Part shown: positions 16,197-23,484 of the stretch, piece after piece
Numbering within the stretch: position 1 is the first letter of the stretch
Layout: the number at the start of each line of letters is the position of its first letter
Source: Vogesella fluminis
GTDB taxonomy: Bacteria; Pseudomonadota; Gammaproteobacteria; Burkholderiales; Chromobacteriaceae
Assembly (NCBI RefSeq): GCF_014652335.1
Contig: NZ_BMYP01000026.1
Span: forward strand, 1 to 43,092
Direction: 5' to 3'
DNA: 43,092 bases
Position numbers and translations under genes: made by a program
The notes under the pieces: model-generated
The model's database searches: none
Told to the model about the DNA's origin: nothing
The model's input: the letters and a program-made list of their open reading frames with translations, nothing else

Positions 16197-16766
16197 GTGC
16201 TGACAGTCATGTTGGTGAAGGACGGTGCGGCCGCCTTGCCGCGGTCGCGGCTGGAGCAGGCCGGCGTGCGAGTGGTGGCCGAGGTGGCGGCGAGCCGGTG
16301 TCTGGCCGAGGTGGCGGCGGTACGCCCGGATGTGGTGCTGATCGACTGCGATACGCCATCACGCGATATGCTGGAATGCGTGCGCGTGATGAGCATGCAG
16401 GGCGGTCAGACGGTGGTGATGTTCACCGCTGACGATAGCCGTGATGCCATCCGCGCGGCACTCGGTGCCGGGGTCGCGGGCTATGTGGCTGGCATGGTGG
16501 AGAACGCTCGCATACGTTCCTTGCTGGAAGTCGCGATCGAGCGCCACCGGATCGACGTCTCACGCCGTGCCGAGCTGGCCGATGCGCAGCGGCAGCTGGC
16601 CGAGCGCAAGGTGGTGGAAAAGGCCAAGGGCCTGTTGATGGCGATGAAGGGGCTGGACGAAGCCGCCGCCTACAAGCAGCTGCGCGAGCGGGCGATGAAA
16701 CAGCAGAAAAAACTGGTGGAGGTGGCGCAGGAGATTATCAGTCTGGCGGCGTGGCTGAAAAGCTGA
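16197..16766 (+). CDS. nasT: NasT, ANTAR-domain transcription antiterminator
   Basis: RNA-binding response regulator that prevents termination in leaders of nitrate assimilation genes. Seen: N-terminal pseudo-receiver (VLIDCDTPSRDML holds the Asp region; VMFTADDSRDAIRAALGAGV), then the ANTAR domain at about residues 130-185 with ADAQRQLAERKVVEKAKGLL and the tail AYKQLRERAMKQQKKLVEVA. The start is a GTG at 16197 behind GGGAGGGG; upstream in-frame ATGs lack a ribosome-binding site. In characterised systems NasT is held inactive by the nitrate sensor NasS, but no nasS is next to it. Its predicted targets, two ANTAR leaders at 16999 and 20269, follow directly. Confidence 0.93.
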   Translation: MLTVMLVKDGAAALPRSRLEQAGVRVVAEVAASRCLAEVAAVRPDVVLIDCDTPSRDMLECVRVMSMQGGQTVVMFTADDSRDAIRAALGAGVAGYVAGMVENARIRSLLEVAIERHRIDVSRRAELADAQRQLAERKVVEKAKGLLMAMKGLDEAAAYKQLRERAMKQQKKLVEVAQEIISLAAWLKS

Positions 16767-16785
16767 ATGTGGCAGTAGCGTCGTG

Positions 16786-16801
16786 CAAGGTTGGCCGCAA
16801 C
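16786..16801 (+). repeat. Dispersed 13-mer motif copy, intergenic
   Basis: Copy of AAGGTTGGCCGCA at 16787-16799, 20 bp after the nasT stop, in the 393-bp regulatory region before the nitrate transporter. Further on, GGTGC pentamers at 16851, 16873 and 16894 are spaced 22 and 21 bp, about 90-135 bp upstream of the predicted sigma-54 start, and may be NtrC-type enhancer half-sites (weak). Confidence 0.8.
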
Positions 16802-16958
16802 AGACCCTGGCTGTGACGGCCCTCTTTTCTTTTGAGCCTGCTGCCGTCGTGGTGCAGGGGCGGAGCCGTACTGGTGCTGCCACGCTCTGTTGCGGTGCAA
16901 AAAACGACGGTTTGCCATGTGGTATCCGCATGGAGGCGGGGCAAGTACCGTATCCGGC

Positions 16959-16973
16959 TGGCACGGCACTTGC
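16959..16973 (+). promoter_or_regulatory. Sigma-54 promoter of the nitrate transporter unit
   Basis: TGGCACGGCACTTGC matches the sigma-54 consensus with GG-N10-GC spacing. Predicted start is near 16985, so the transcript carries the whole ANTAR leader. Implies NtrC-type nitrogen control in addition to nitrate antitermination. Confidence 0.85.
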
Positions 16974-16998
16974 TCAGTCAGGCTGGCAGAGCAAGTGC

Positions 16999-17075
16999 CG
17001 CTTGCCAATGACGGTAAGCGGGCCCGGACAAAGAGGTCCGTTGCGCGTGGTGCGATACCACGGGCAGCGGGCCTC
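16999..17075 (+). promoter_or_regulatory. ANTAR two-hairpin leader with overlapping terminator (transporter)
   Basis: Hairpin P1 (16999-17020) has an 8-bp stem and hexaloop AATGAC; hairpin P2 (17025-17040) has stem CGGAC/GTCCG and hexaloop AAAGAG. Both loops have A at position 1 and G at position 4, the ANTAR signature, and only 4 nt separate them. The 3' strand of P2 (GAGGTCC) also begins a long competing hairpin (GAGG...CCTC, 17033-17075). Forming P2 therefore excludes the terminator. The T tract after the terminator is weak. NasT is the expected ligand. Confidence 0.85.
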
Positions 17076-17159
17076 TTGGCATTTCTGCGGCACCAGCCAC
17101 CGCAGCCGTTACCGTTGTGCCGCCTGACCGAGCACGGATATTTTTCAAGGGACAAGACA

Positions 17160-18371
17160 ATGAGCAAGGACTTCTGGAAAGCAGGCCATACCCCGACACT
17201 GCTGGTGTCGTTTCTTTATTTCGACCTCAGTTTCATGGTGTGGTACATCCTCGGGCCGCTGGCGATCCAGATCGCCGAGGCCCTGCAGCTGTCGGCACAG
17301 CAGCGCGGACTGATGGTGGCAACACCCATCCTGGCCGGCGCCTTCCTGCGCTTCGGCATGGGGCTGGTCGTGGATCGCTTCTCGCCCAAGTTTGCCGGGG
17401 TGCTGGGCCAGGTCGTGGTGATGCTGGCGCTGGGCTTCGCCTGGCTGCACGGCATCCATTCGCTGGCCCAGGCGCTGCTGCTGGGGCTGTTCCTCGGTGT
17501 CGCCGGTGCCGCCTTCGCGGTGTCGCTGCCGCTGGCGTCGCAGTGGTATCCGCCCGAGCACCAGGGCAAGGCGATGGGCATCGCCGGTGCCGGCAACTCC
17601 GGCACGGTGTTCGCCGCGCTGCTGGCGCCAACGTTGGCCGCAACCTTCGGCTGGGAGAACGTGTTCGGCATGGCGGTGCTGCCGCTGGGGGTGGCGTTCG
17701 TGCTGTTCTGCCTGTTTGCCAAGAACGCGCCGCAGCGGCCTCGTCCCAAGGCGCTGGCCGACTACCTGCGCGTGCTGGGCGCCAAGGACAGCTGGTGGTT
17801 CATGTTCTTCTACTGTGTCACCTTCGGCGGTTTTGCCGGCCTCGCCAGCGCACTGCCGGGCTACTTTTATGACCAGTACGGGCTGGATGCTGTCACCGCC
17901 GGCTACTACACCGCTGCCTGCGTGTTTGCCGGTTCGCTGATGCGGCCGCTGGGTGGTGCGCTGGCCGACCGTATCGGCGGCATCCGTACCCTGCTGATGG
18001 TGTACACCATCGCTGCGCTGCTGATTTGCGCGGTCGGTTTCAACCTGCCGCAGGCCGGTCTGGCGCTGACGCTGTTTGTCGGCGCGATGTTGGCGCTGGG
18101 CAGCGGCAACGGCGCGGTGTTCCAGCTGGTGCCGCAGCGCTTCCGCAAGGAAATCGGGGTGATGACCGGCCTGATCGGCATGGCCGGCGGCATCGGCGGC
18201 TTCCTGCTCGCCGCCGGTCTCGGCCTCGTCAAGCAGCACACCGGCAACTACCAGCTCGGGCTGTGGCTGTTCGCCAGCCTCGGCGTGGTGGCGTGGGTCG
18301 GCCTGCACGGCGTGAAGCTGCGCTGGCGCACCACCTGGGGCGCCAGCAACGTGACCGCGGCACGGGTATAA
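17160..18371 (+). CDS. narK: NarK/NasA-family nitrate/nitrite transporter
   Basis: Inner-membrane MFS protein of the nitrate/nitrite porter family, 403 aa with about 12 helices. Seen: the two nitrate signature regions GIAGAGNSGTVFAALLAP (about residue 137) and LALGSGNGAVFQLVPQRF (about residue 310), plus RFGMGLVVDRFSPK after helix 2. The ATG at 17160 follows AAGGGA. Placement after a sigma-54 promoter and ANTAR leader and before nirB shows a role in uptake for assimilation rather than respiration. The gene carries an AACGTTGGCCGCA copy (17630-17642) read as PTLAAT. Confidence 0.93.
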   Translation: MSKDFWKAGHTPTLLVSFLYFDLSFMVWYILGPLAIQIAEALQLSAQQRGLMVATPILAGAFLRFGMGLVVDRFSPKFAGVLGQVVVMLALGFAWLHGIHSLAQALLLGLFLGVAGAAFAVSLPLASQWYPPEHQGKAMGIAGAGNSGTVFAALLAPTLAATFGWENVFGMAVLPLGVAFVLFCLFAKNAPQRPRPKALADYLRVLGAKDSWWFMFFYCVTFGGFAGLASALPGYFYDQYGLDAVTAGYYTAACVFAGSLMRPLGGALADRIGGIRTLLMVYTIAALLICAVGFNLPQAGLALTLFVGAMLALGSGNGAVFQLVPQRFRKEIGVMTGLIGMAGGIGGFLLAAGLGLVKQHTGNYQLGLWLFASLGVVAWVGLHGVKLRWRTTWGASNVTAARV

Positions 18372-18391
18372 GCAGCAACAACCGGACATCA

Positions 18392-18420
18392 ACGGGGCGG
18401 GATCACGGATCCCGCCCCGT
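18392..18420. terminator. Hairpin after the nitrate transporter gene
   Basis: Perfect 13-bp stem ACGGGGCGGGATC with loop ACG. No T tract follows, so it may reduce rather than stop transcription into the kinase gene 46 bp downstream. Confidence 0.6.
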
Positions 18421-18465
18421 CATGCCATGGCGGCGCACGACATCATTTTTAAGCGGGATAACAGC

Positions 18466-20130
18466 ATGAGCTTGCAACTTGCCGTCGGCCACGCCAGCGA
18501 CGCCGGCCGCCGCGGGCGCAACGAGGATGCGCTGGGCTGGAGCGTGCCGCAGGACGGGCTGCTGACCAGCAAGGGTGCGCTGTTCGCGCTGGCCGATGGC
18601 GTGTCCGGCTGCGCCGACGGCAGGCTGGCCGCACAGTCCACCATCCGCGCGGTGTGCGCCGATTACTACGCCACACCGGAAACGTGGGCGGTGTCGTCGG
18701 CGCTGGACCGGCTGCTGGCGGCACACAACCGTTGGCTGCGCTCGCAGGGCAGGCCGCTGGTGGCATCGCTGTCGGCGCTGGTGCTGCGCGGCCACCGCTA
18801 TACCGTTGCCCACGTCGGCGATTGCCGCATCTACCGGCTCAGCCAGGGACGCCTGGTGCAGCTGACCGTCGATCACGTGTGGGAGGAGGCGTCGCTGTCG
18901 CACGTGCTCAAGCGCGGCATGGGGCTGGACGAGCATGTGATGCCGGATTTCTGCGACGGCGACCTGCACGCCGGCGACGTGTTCGCGCTGTTGTGCGACG
19001 GCGTGTGGCAGGCGCTGGGCGACAAGCGCATCGGCGAGGTCCTGCACCTGCACCTCGACGTGCAGCGCGCCGCCAGCGTGCTGTGCGAGACGGCGCTGGC
19101 CGCCGGCGCGCAGGACAACCTGTCGGCGCTGGTGCTGCGGGTGGAGGCGCTGCCGCAGGGCGCGCTGGCCGACGAGCTGGCGCGTGGCGCCAGCCTGCCG
19201 CTGCCGCCGAAACTGCGCGACGGCCAGCCGTTCGAGGGGCTGACGGTGGTGGCCAGCCTGCACGCCTCGCCCGGCGGGCAGGCCTATCGCGTCGCCGACG
19301 CCGCCGGACGGCACTGGGTACTGAAGACGCTGCCGCCGCCGCTGGCCGGCGACCAGGGCGTGGAGCAAGCGCTGCTGGTGGAGGAGTGGCTGCAGAAACG
19401 CATCAGCTCGCCGTACTTCGCCGAGGTGGCCACCGGCATCGACCGCCAGCACCTGTACTACCTGCAGCGCTGGCACGACGGCGAAACGTTGGCCGCACGG
19501 CTGGCGCAGCAGCGTTTCGGCATCAGCGAGGTGGTCGCCATCGGCCTCGCGCTGTGCCGCGCGATGTCGGCGCTGCACCGCCTCGGCATCGTGCACCGCG
19601 ACATCAAGCCGGACAATGTGCACCTCGGCCGCGACGGCCAGCTGCGCCTGCTCGACCTCGGCGTCGCCTGCTGCGCCGGGCTGACGCCGGAGCACGACGG
19701 CCCCGGCCCCGGCACCGCCAGCTACATGGCGCCGGAGCGCTTCGCCGGCGGCAAGGCGAATAGCGGCAGTGACCTGTACGCCGCCGGCGTCACCCTGTAC
19801 CAGCTGCTGACCGGCCGCTATCCCTACGGCGAGATCGAGGCGTTCCAGAACCCGCATTTCGATGCGCCGCAGCCGGCATCGCGCTGGCGTCCGGATGTGC
19901 CGCTGTGGCTGGATAACCTGCTGCTGAAAGCGGTGGCGCGCGAGCCGGAGCAGCGTTTCGAAACCGCCGAGGAAATGCGTCTGGCACTGGAGCGTGGCGA
20001 CAGCGTGCCGCAGCGCCGCCTGCAGCGTGTGCCGTGGGCGGAGCGCGCACCGCTGCGGCTGTGGCGCACGCTGGCGCTGGTTTCGCTGCTGCTGAACCTG
20101 CTGTTGCTGTACGCATTGTTGCTGCGCTGA
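18466..20130 (+). CDS. PP2C phosphatase-Ser/Thr kinase fusion protein
   Basis: Bifunctional signalling protein of 554 aa. Seen: N-terminal PP2C domain (about 1-235) with metal-binding motifs RGRNEDALGW, FALADGVSG, VGDCRIYRL, LLCDGVW and AQDNLSALVL. Then a Hanks-type kinase domain (about 250-515) with HWVLKTLP (Lys), catalytic loop HRDIKPDNVHL, LLDLGVA in place of DFG, and YMAPERF. A C-terminal helix (LALVSLLLNLLLLYALLL) anchors it in the membrane. DLG instead of DFG occurs in other active kinases. Such fusions are known next to nitrate assimilation genes in other proteobacteria, but their target is not established to my knowledge. The ATG at 18466 is chosen at the start of the PP2C domain. 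An AACGTTGGCCGCA copy lies at 19485-19497. Confidence 0.92.
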   Translation: MSLQLAVGHASDAGRRGRNEDALGWSVPQDGLLTSKGALFALADGVSGCADGRLAAQSTIRAVCADYYATPETWAVSSALDRLLAAHNRWLRSQGRPLVASLSALVLRGHRYTVAHVGDCRIYRLSQGRLVQLTVDHVWEEASLSHVLKRGMGLDEHVMPDFCDGDLHAGDVFALLCDGVWQALGDKRIGEVLHLHLDVQRAASVLCETALAAGAQDNLSALVLRVEALPQGALADELARGASLPLPPKLRDGQPFEGLTVVASLHASPGGQAYRVADAAGRHWVLKTLPPPLAGDQGVEQALLVEEWLQKRISSPYFAEVATGIDRQHLYYLQRWHDGETLAARLAQQRFGISEVVAIGLALCRAMSALHRLGIVHRDIKPDNVHLGRDGQLRLLDLGVACCAGLTPEHDGPGPGTASYMAPERFAGGKANSGSDLYAAGVTLYQLLTGRYPYGEIEAFQNPHFDAPQPASRWRPDVPLWLDNLLLKAVAREPEQRFETAEEMRLALERGDSVPQRRLQRVPWAERAPLRLWRTLALVSLLLNLLLLYALLLR

Positions 20131-20135
20131 CGCGG

Positions 20136-20179
20136 TGCTGCCTGCTTTTGGTGCTGCTATGCACCATAGGCAGGCAGCA
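20136..20179. promoter_or_regulatory. Nested stem-loop upstream of the nirB promoter
   Basis: Outer stem TGCTGCCTGC/GCAGGCAGCA (10 bp) encloses an inner inverted repeat TGGTGC-N5-GCACCA. It begins 5 bp after the kinase stop and lies about 75-115 bp upstream of the predicted nirB start. It could be the kinase terminator or, through its GGTGC/GCACC halves, an NtrC-type enhancer site; the geometry differs from the textbook GCACC-N5-GGTGC site. Confidence 0.45.
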
Positions 20180-20225
20180 ATGGCATTGCAGGCCGGCATG
20201 GCTGCAAAAAACGGGCGTTGCAGGC

Positions 20226-20240
20226 TGGCACGGCCTTTGC
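20226..20240 (+). promoter_or_regulatory. Sigma-54 promoter of nirB
   Basis: TGGCACGGCCTTTGC, near-perfect sigma-54 consensus with GG-N10-GC spacing; predicted start near 20252. The bases around it closely resemble those of the promoter at 16959-16973. Confidence 0.88.
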
Positions 20241-20268
20241 GTTAAGACAGGCACAATCAGATTGTCCG

Positions 20269-20345
20269 GGTCGCCAATGGCGGTGACCGGGGCAGGGACA
20301 ATGAGGTCCGTCAGGTGTGGCAGCGGTCATGCTGGCGGGCTTTTT
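20269..20345 (+). promoter_or_regulatory. ANTAR two-hairpin leader and terminator (nirB)
   Basis: P1 (20269-20288) has stem GGTCGCC/GGTGACC and hexaloop AATGGC; P2 (20296-20309) has stem GGAC/GTCC and hexaloop AATGAG. Both loops carry A1 and G4. The P2 3' strand GTCC also starts the terminator stem GTCCGTCAG/CTGGCGGGC (20306-20340), which is followed by TTTTT (20341-20345). P2 and terminator are mutually exclusive, so a NasT-type protein bound to P1-P2 would allow read-through into nirB. Confidence 0.9.
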
Positions 20346-20424
20346 CGTTTCGGCACCGCAACGACGACGGGCGGCGCAGGCAGGACACCGCACACTGCGT
20401 CGCAAATCAGACAAAGGAAATACC

Positions 20425-22857
20425 ATGAAGAAACTCAAATTGGTAATGGTCGGCAACGGCATGGCCGGGGTGCGCACCCTGGAGGAGCTGTTCAAGCTCA
20501 CCCCGGACACCTACGACATCACCGTGTTCGGTGCCGAGCCGCACCCCAACTACAACCGCATCATGCTGTCGCCGGTGCTGACCGGCGAACAGACGCTGCC
20601 GGAGATCATCCTCAACGATCTGGATTGGTATGCCGAGCACGGCATCACGCTGCACCTGTCCAGGGCGGTCACCGAGATTGACCGCGTGCGCCGCGTGGTG
20701 CGCGCCGCCGACGGCACCGAGGCGGCCTACGACAGGCTGCTGCTGGCCACCGGCTCCAGCCCGTTCATGCTGCCGGTGCCGGGCAAGGACCTGCCCGGCG
20801 TGGTCAGCTTCCGCGACGTGGCCGATGTCGAGGCGATGATAGCCGCCGCGGCCAACCATAAACACGCGGTGGTAATCGGCGGCGGCCTGTTGGGGCTGGA
20901 GGCGGCCAACGGCCTGCTCGCCCGCGGCATGGACGTCACCGTGGTGCACCTGGCGCCGTGGCTGCTGGAGCGGCAGATGGACGAGACCGCCGCCCGCCTG
21001 CTGCAGCAGAGTCTGGAGGCCAAGGGACTGAAGTTCCTGCTGCAGAAGCAGACTGCCGAGCTGGTGGCCGGCGAGAGCGGCCGTGTCGGTGCGGTGCGCT
21101 TCAAGGACGGTGACGAGGTGCCGGCCGAGCTGGTGGTGATGGCGGTGGGCATCCGCCCCAACTACAGCCTGGCCGAGCAGTCCGGCATCTATTGCAACCG
21201 CGGCGTGGTGGTCAACGACTTCATGCAGACTTTCGACCCGCGTGTTTATGCCGTGGGCGAATGCGTCAGCCACCGCGGCGTCAGCTACGGACTGGTGGCG
21301 CCGCTGTTCGACCAGGCCAAGGTTGCGGCCAACCATCTGGCGCAGTTCGGCATCGCCCACTATGTGCCGGCGGCCACCTCGACCAAGCTCAAGGTCACCG
21401 GCATTGACGTGTTCTCCGCCGGCGATTTCATGGGCGGCGACGGCTTTGAGGCCATCACGCTGTCCGATCCGGTCGGCGGCATCTACAAGAAGCTGATCAT
21501 CAAGGACGACAGGCTGGTCGGTGCCTGCCTGTATGGCGACACCACCGATGGCGGCTGGTATTTCCGCCTGATCCGCGAAGGCCACGGTATCCACGAGATG
21601 CGCGAACAGCTGATGCTGGGCGAGGGCACGACCGGCGATACCGGCCACGCCGGCCAGAACCGTGCGATGAGCATGCCCGATGACGCCGAAGTGTGCGGCT
21701 GCAACGGCGTGTGCAAGGGCAGCATCGTCAAGGCCATCCAGGAAAAAGGCCTGTTTACCGTCGACGACATCAAGAAGCACACCAAGGCCGGCAGCTCCTG
21801 CGGCTCCTGCGTCGGCCTGGTGGAGCAGATCCTGATCAACACCGTGGGCGGCGCGGCAGACGTCAAGCCCAAGTCCGAAAAGGCGGTCTGCGGCTGCAGT
21901 GACATGACGCACGGCCAACTGCGCCAGGCAATACGCGACAAGCATCTGGTCACCCTGGCCGATACCTTCCGTGAACTGGCCTGGCGTAGCCCGGACGGCT
22001 GTGCCAGCTGCCGCCCGGCCATCAACTACTACCTGATTTCCACCTGGCCGGGCGAGGCGCACGACGATCCGCAATCACGCTTCATCAACGAGCGCGTGCA
22101 CGCCAACATCCAGAAGGACGGCACCTACTCGGTGATCCCGCGCATGTGGGGCGGCGTCACCAACCCGGCCGAGCTGCGCCGCATCGCCGACGTCGCCGAC
22201 AAGTACGCGATCCCGATGGTGAAGGTTACCGGCGGCCAGCGTATCGACCTCTTGGGGGTGAAGAAGGAAGACCTGCCGGCAGTGTGGAAGGAGCTGGACA
22301 TGCCGTCCGGTCATGCCTACGGCAAGTCGATCCGCACGGTGAAGACCTGCGTCGGCAGCGAGTTCTGCCGCTTCGGCACCCAGAACTCCACACAGATGGG
22401 CATCGACCTGGAGAAAGACCTGTTCGGCATGTGGAGCCCGGCCAAGGTCAAGCTGGCGGTGTCCGGCTGCCCGCGCAACTGTGCCGAGGCCGGCATCAAG
22501 GACATCGGCGTGATCGGTGTCGATTCCGGCTGGGAGCTGTACATCGGCGGCAACGGCGGCATCAAGACCGAGGTGGCCGAGTTCTTCTGCAAGGTGAAGA
22601 CACACGACGAGGTGCTGGAGTACAGCGGCGCCTTCCTGCAGCTGTACCGCGAGGAGGCGTTCTACCTGGAACGCACCGTGCACTACCTGCAGCGTGTCGG
22701 CATGGAGTACATCAAGCAACGCGTGCTGGCCGACGAGGTTGGCCGCAACGAGCTGTATGCACGGCTGAAGTTCGCGCTGTCCTTCGAGCAGGACCCATGG
22801 GCAGAGCGTTACGAAAAAGGCGTGGCGCAGCACGAGTTCGAGGCGTTGGCGCTATAG
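20425..22857 (+). CDS. nirB: Assimilatory NADH-nitrite reductase large subunit
   Basis: Cytoplasmic siroheme enzyme that reduces nitrite to ammonium with NADH. Seen: N-terminal FAD/NADH oxidoreductase domain (VMVGNGMAGVRTLEEL; second dinucleotide fold AVVIGGGLLGLEAANGL), a BFD-type [2Fe-2S] pair with CGCNGVCKG and GSSCGSCVG (about residues 423-465), a second CGCSDMT...CASCRPA element, then ferredoxin-like and siroheme/[4Fe-4S] domains with TCVGSEFCRFGTQ (about 641) and SGCPRNCAEA (about 677). Length 810 aa is normal. The ATG at 20425 follows AAAGGAAA. Partner NirD follows after a repeat-filled 153-bp gap. TTGGCCGCA copies occur at 21324 (complement) and 22739. Confidence 0.97.
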   Translation: MKKLKLVMVGNGMAGVRTLEELFKLTPDTYDITVFGAEPHPNYNRIMLSPVLTGEQTLPEIILNDLDWYAEHGITLHLSRAVTEIDRVRRVVRAADGTEAAYDRLLLATGSSPFMLPVPGKDLPGVVSFRDVADVEAMIAAAANHKHAVVIGGGLLGLEAANGLLARGMDVTVVHLAPWLLERQMDETAARLLQQSLEAKGLKFLLQKQTAELVAGESGRVGAVRFKDGDEVPAELVVMAVGIRPNYSLAEQSGIYCNRGVVVNDFMQTFDPRVYAVGECVSHRGVSYGLVAPLFDQAKVAANHLAQFGIAHYVPAATSTKLKVTGIDVFSAGDFMGGDGFEAITLSDPVGGIYKKLIIKDDRLVGACLYGDTTDGGWYFRLIREGHGIHEMREQLMLGEGTTGDTGHAGQNRAMSMPDDAEVCGCNGVCKGSIVKAIQEKGLFTVDDIKKHTKAGSSCGSCVGLVEQILINTVGGAADVKPKSEKAVCGCSDMTHGQLRQAIRDKHLVTLADTFRELAWRSPDGCASCRPAINYYLISTWPGEAHDDPQSRFINERVHANIQKDGTYSVIPRMWGGVTNPAELRRIADVADKYAIPMVKVTGGQRIDLLGVKKEDLPAVWKELDMPSGHAYGKSIRTVKTCVGSEFCRFGTQNSTQMGIDLEKDLFGMWSPAKVKLAVSGCPRNCAEAGIKDIGVIGVDSGWELYIGGNGGIKTEVAEFFCKVKTHDEVLEYSGAFLQLYREEAFYLERTVHYLQRVGMEYIKQRVLADEVGRNELYARLKFALSFEQDPWAERYEKGVAQHEFEALAL

Positions 22858-22867
22858 AACCCCTGTT

Positions 22868-22990
22868 GCCACAGAATCCACGGAAAACACGGAAATTTAT
22901 CACCCACCATGCGGCAATCGACAGGAGGCCAAAGTGGGAAATACGGGGGTTTTCTTCCGTGTTCTTCTGTGGTTTCTGTGGCGAAAAAAG
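22868..22990. repeat. Inverted-repeat element between nirB and nirD
   Basis: Left arm 22868-22900 (GCCACAGAATCCACGGAAAA type) and right arm 22950-22990 (TTCCGTGTTCTTCTGTGGTT type). They belong to the same CCACAGAA/CACGGAA family as the elements in the nos operon. The left arm also pairs almost perfectly with the single arm at 23427-23467, so the two outer arms bracket nirD. Confidence 0.8.
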
Positions 22991-23010
22991 ACTTTGAAAA
23001 GGATTTAATC

Positions 23011-23325
23011 ATGAGCAACTGGAAAACCATCTGCCAGCTGAACGACATCCCGGTGCAGGGCGCCCGTGTCGTCAAGCGCGAAGGGCATACCGATATCGCC
23101 ATCTTCCGCACCGCCGACGACCAGGTCTTCGCGATGGTCGACAAGTGTCCGCACAAGGGTGGGCCGCTGTCGCAGGGTATCGTCTCCGGACATAGCGTCA
23201 CCTGCCCGCTGCACAACTGGAACATCGCGCTGGAAACCGGCCTGGCGCAGGCACCGGACGAAGGCTGTGCCGGCCGTATCCCGGTGCAGCTGGACGGCAA
23301 TACCGTACAGCTGGCGCTGGATTGA
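23011..23325 (+). CDS. nirD: Nitrite reductase small subunit (Rieske-like)
   Basis: Small partner of NirB, 104 aa, with the Rieske fold. Seen: MSNWKTICQLNDIPVQGARV start, the cluster-type motifs CPHKGGPL and CPLHNWNIAL with both Cys-His pairs intact, and the end AGRIPVQLDGNTVQLALD. The presence of all four ligands suggests a bound [2Fe-2S] cluster, though some NirD proteins lack it. The ATG at 23011 follows AAAAGGA. It sits between arms of inverted-repeat elements (22868-22990 and 23427-23467) but its frame is intact. Confidence 0.95.
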   Translation: MSNWKTICQLNDIPVQGARVVKREGHTDIAIFRTADDQVFAMVDKCPHKGGPLSQGIVSGHSVTCPLHNWNIALETGLAQAPDEGCAGRIPVQLDGNTVQLALD

Positions 23326-23426
23326 TGTCTGTTTTGCGATAGAAGCTACAGAAAGCCATGCCGTCGGGCCTGAGGCGGATGGCATGGCGTAAGGAACAAC
23401 GGCTTTCGCCATGGCGCGACTTGATT

Positions 23427-23467
23427 GTTCTTTCCGTGTTTTCCGTGGATTCCGTGGCAAAAAAATA
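23427..23467. repeat. Single inverted-repeat arm between nirD and nitrate reductase
   Basis: TTTCCGTGTTTTCCGTGGAT-type arm, the near-perfect complement (about 27 of 28) of the arm at 22868-22895. A separate hairpin GCCATGCC/GGCATGGC lies upstream at about 23356-23389. Confidence 0.75.
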
Positions 23468-23484
23468 AGCCGCAAGGAGAAACC

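Noticed and set aside
18403-20199. 598-codon open frame on the minus strand opposite the kinase gene
   Set aside because: Composition is Gln/His/Arg-rich, typical of antisense frames in high-GC genes; the plus strand encodes intact PP2C and kinase motifs.
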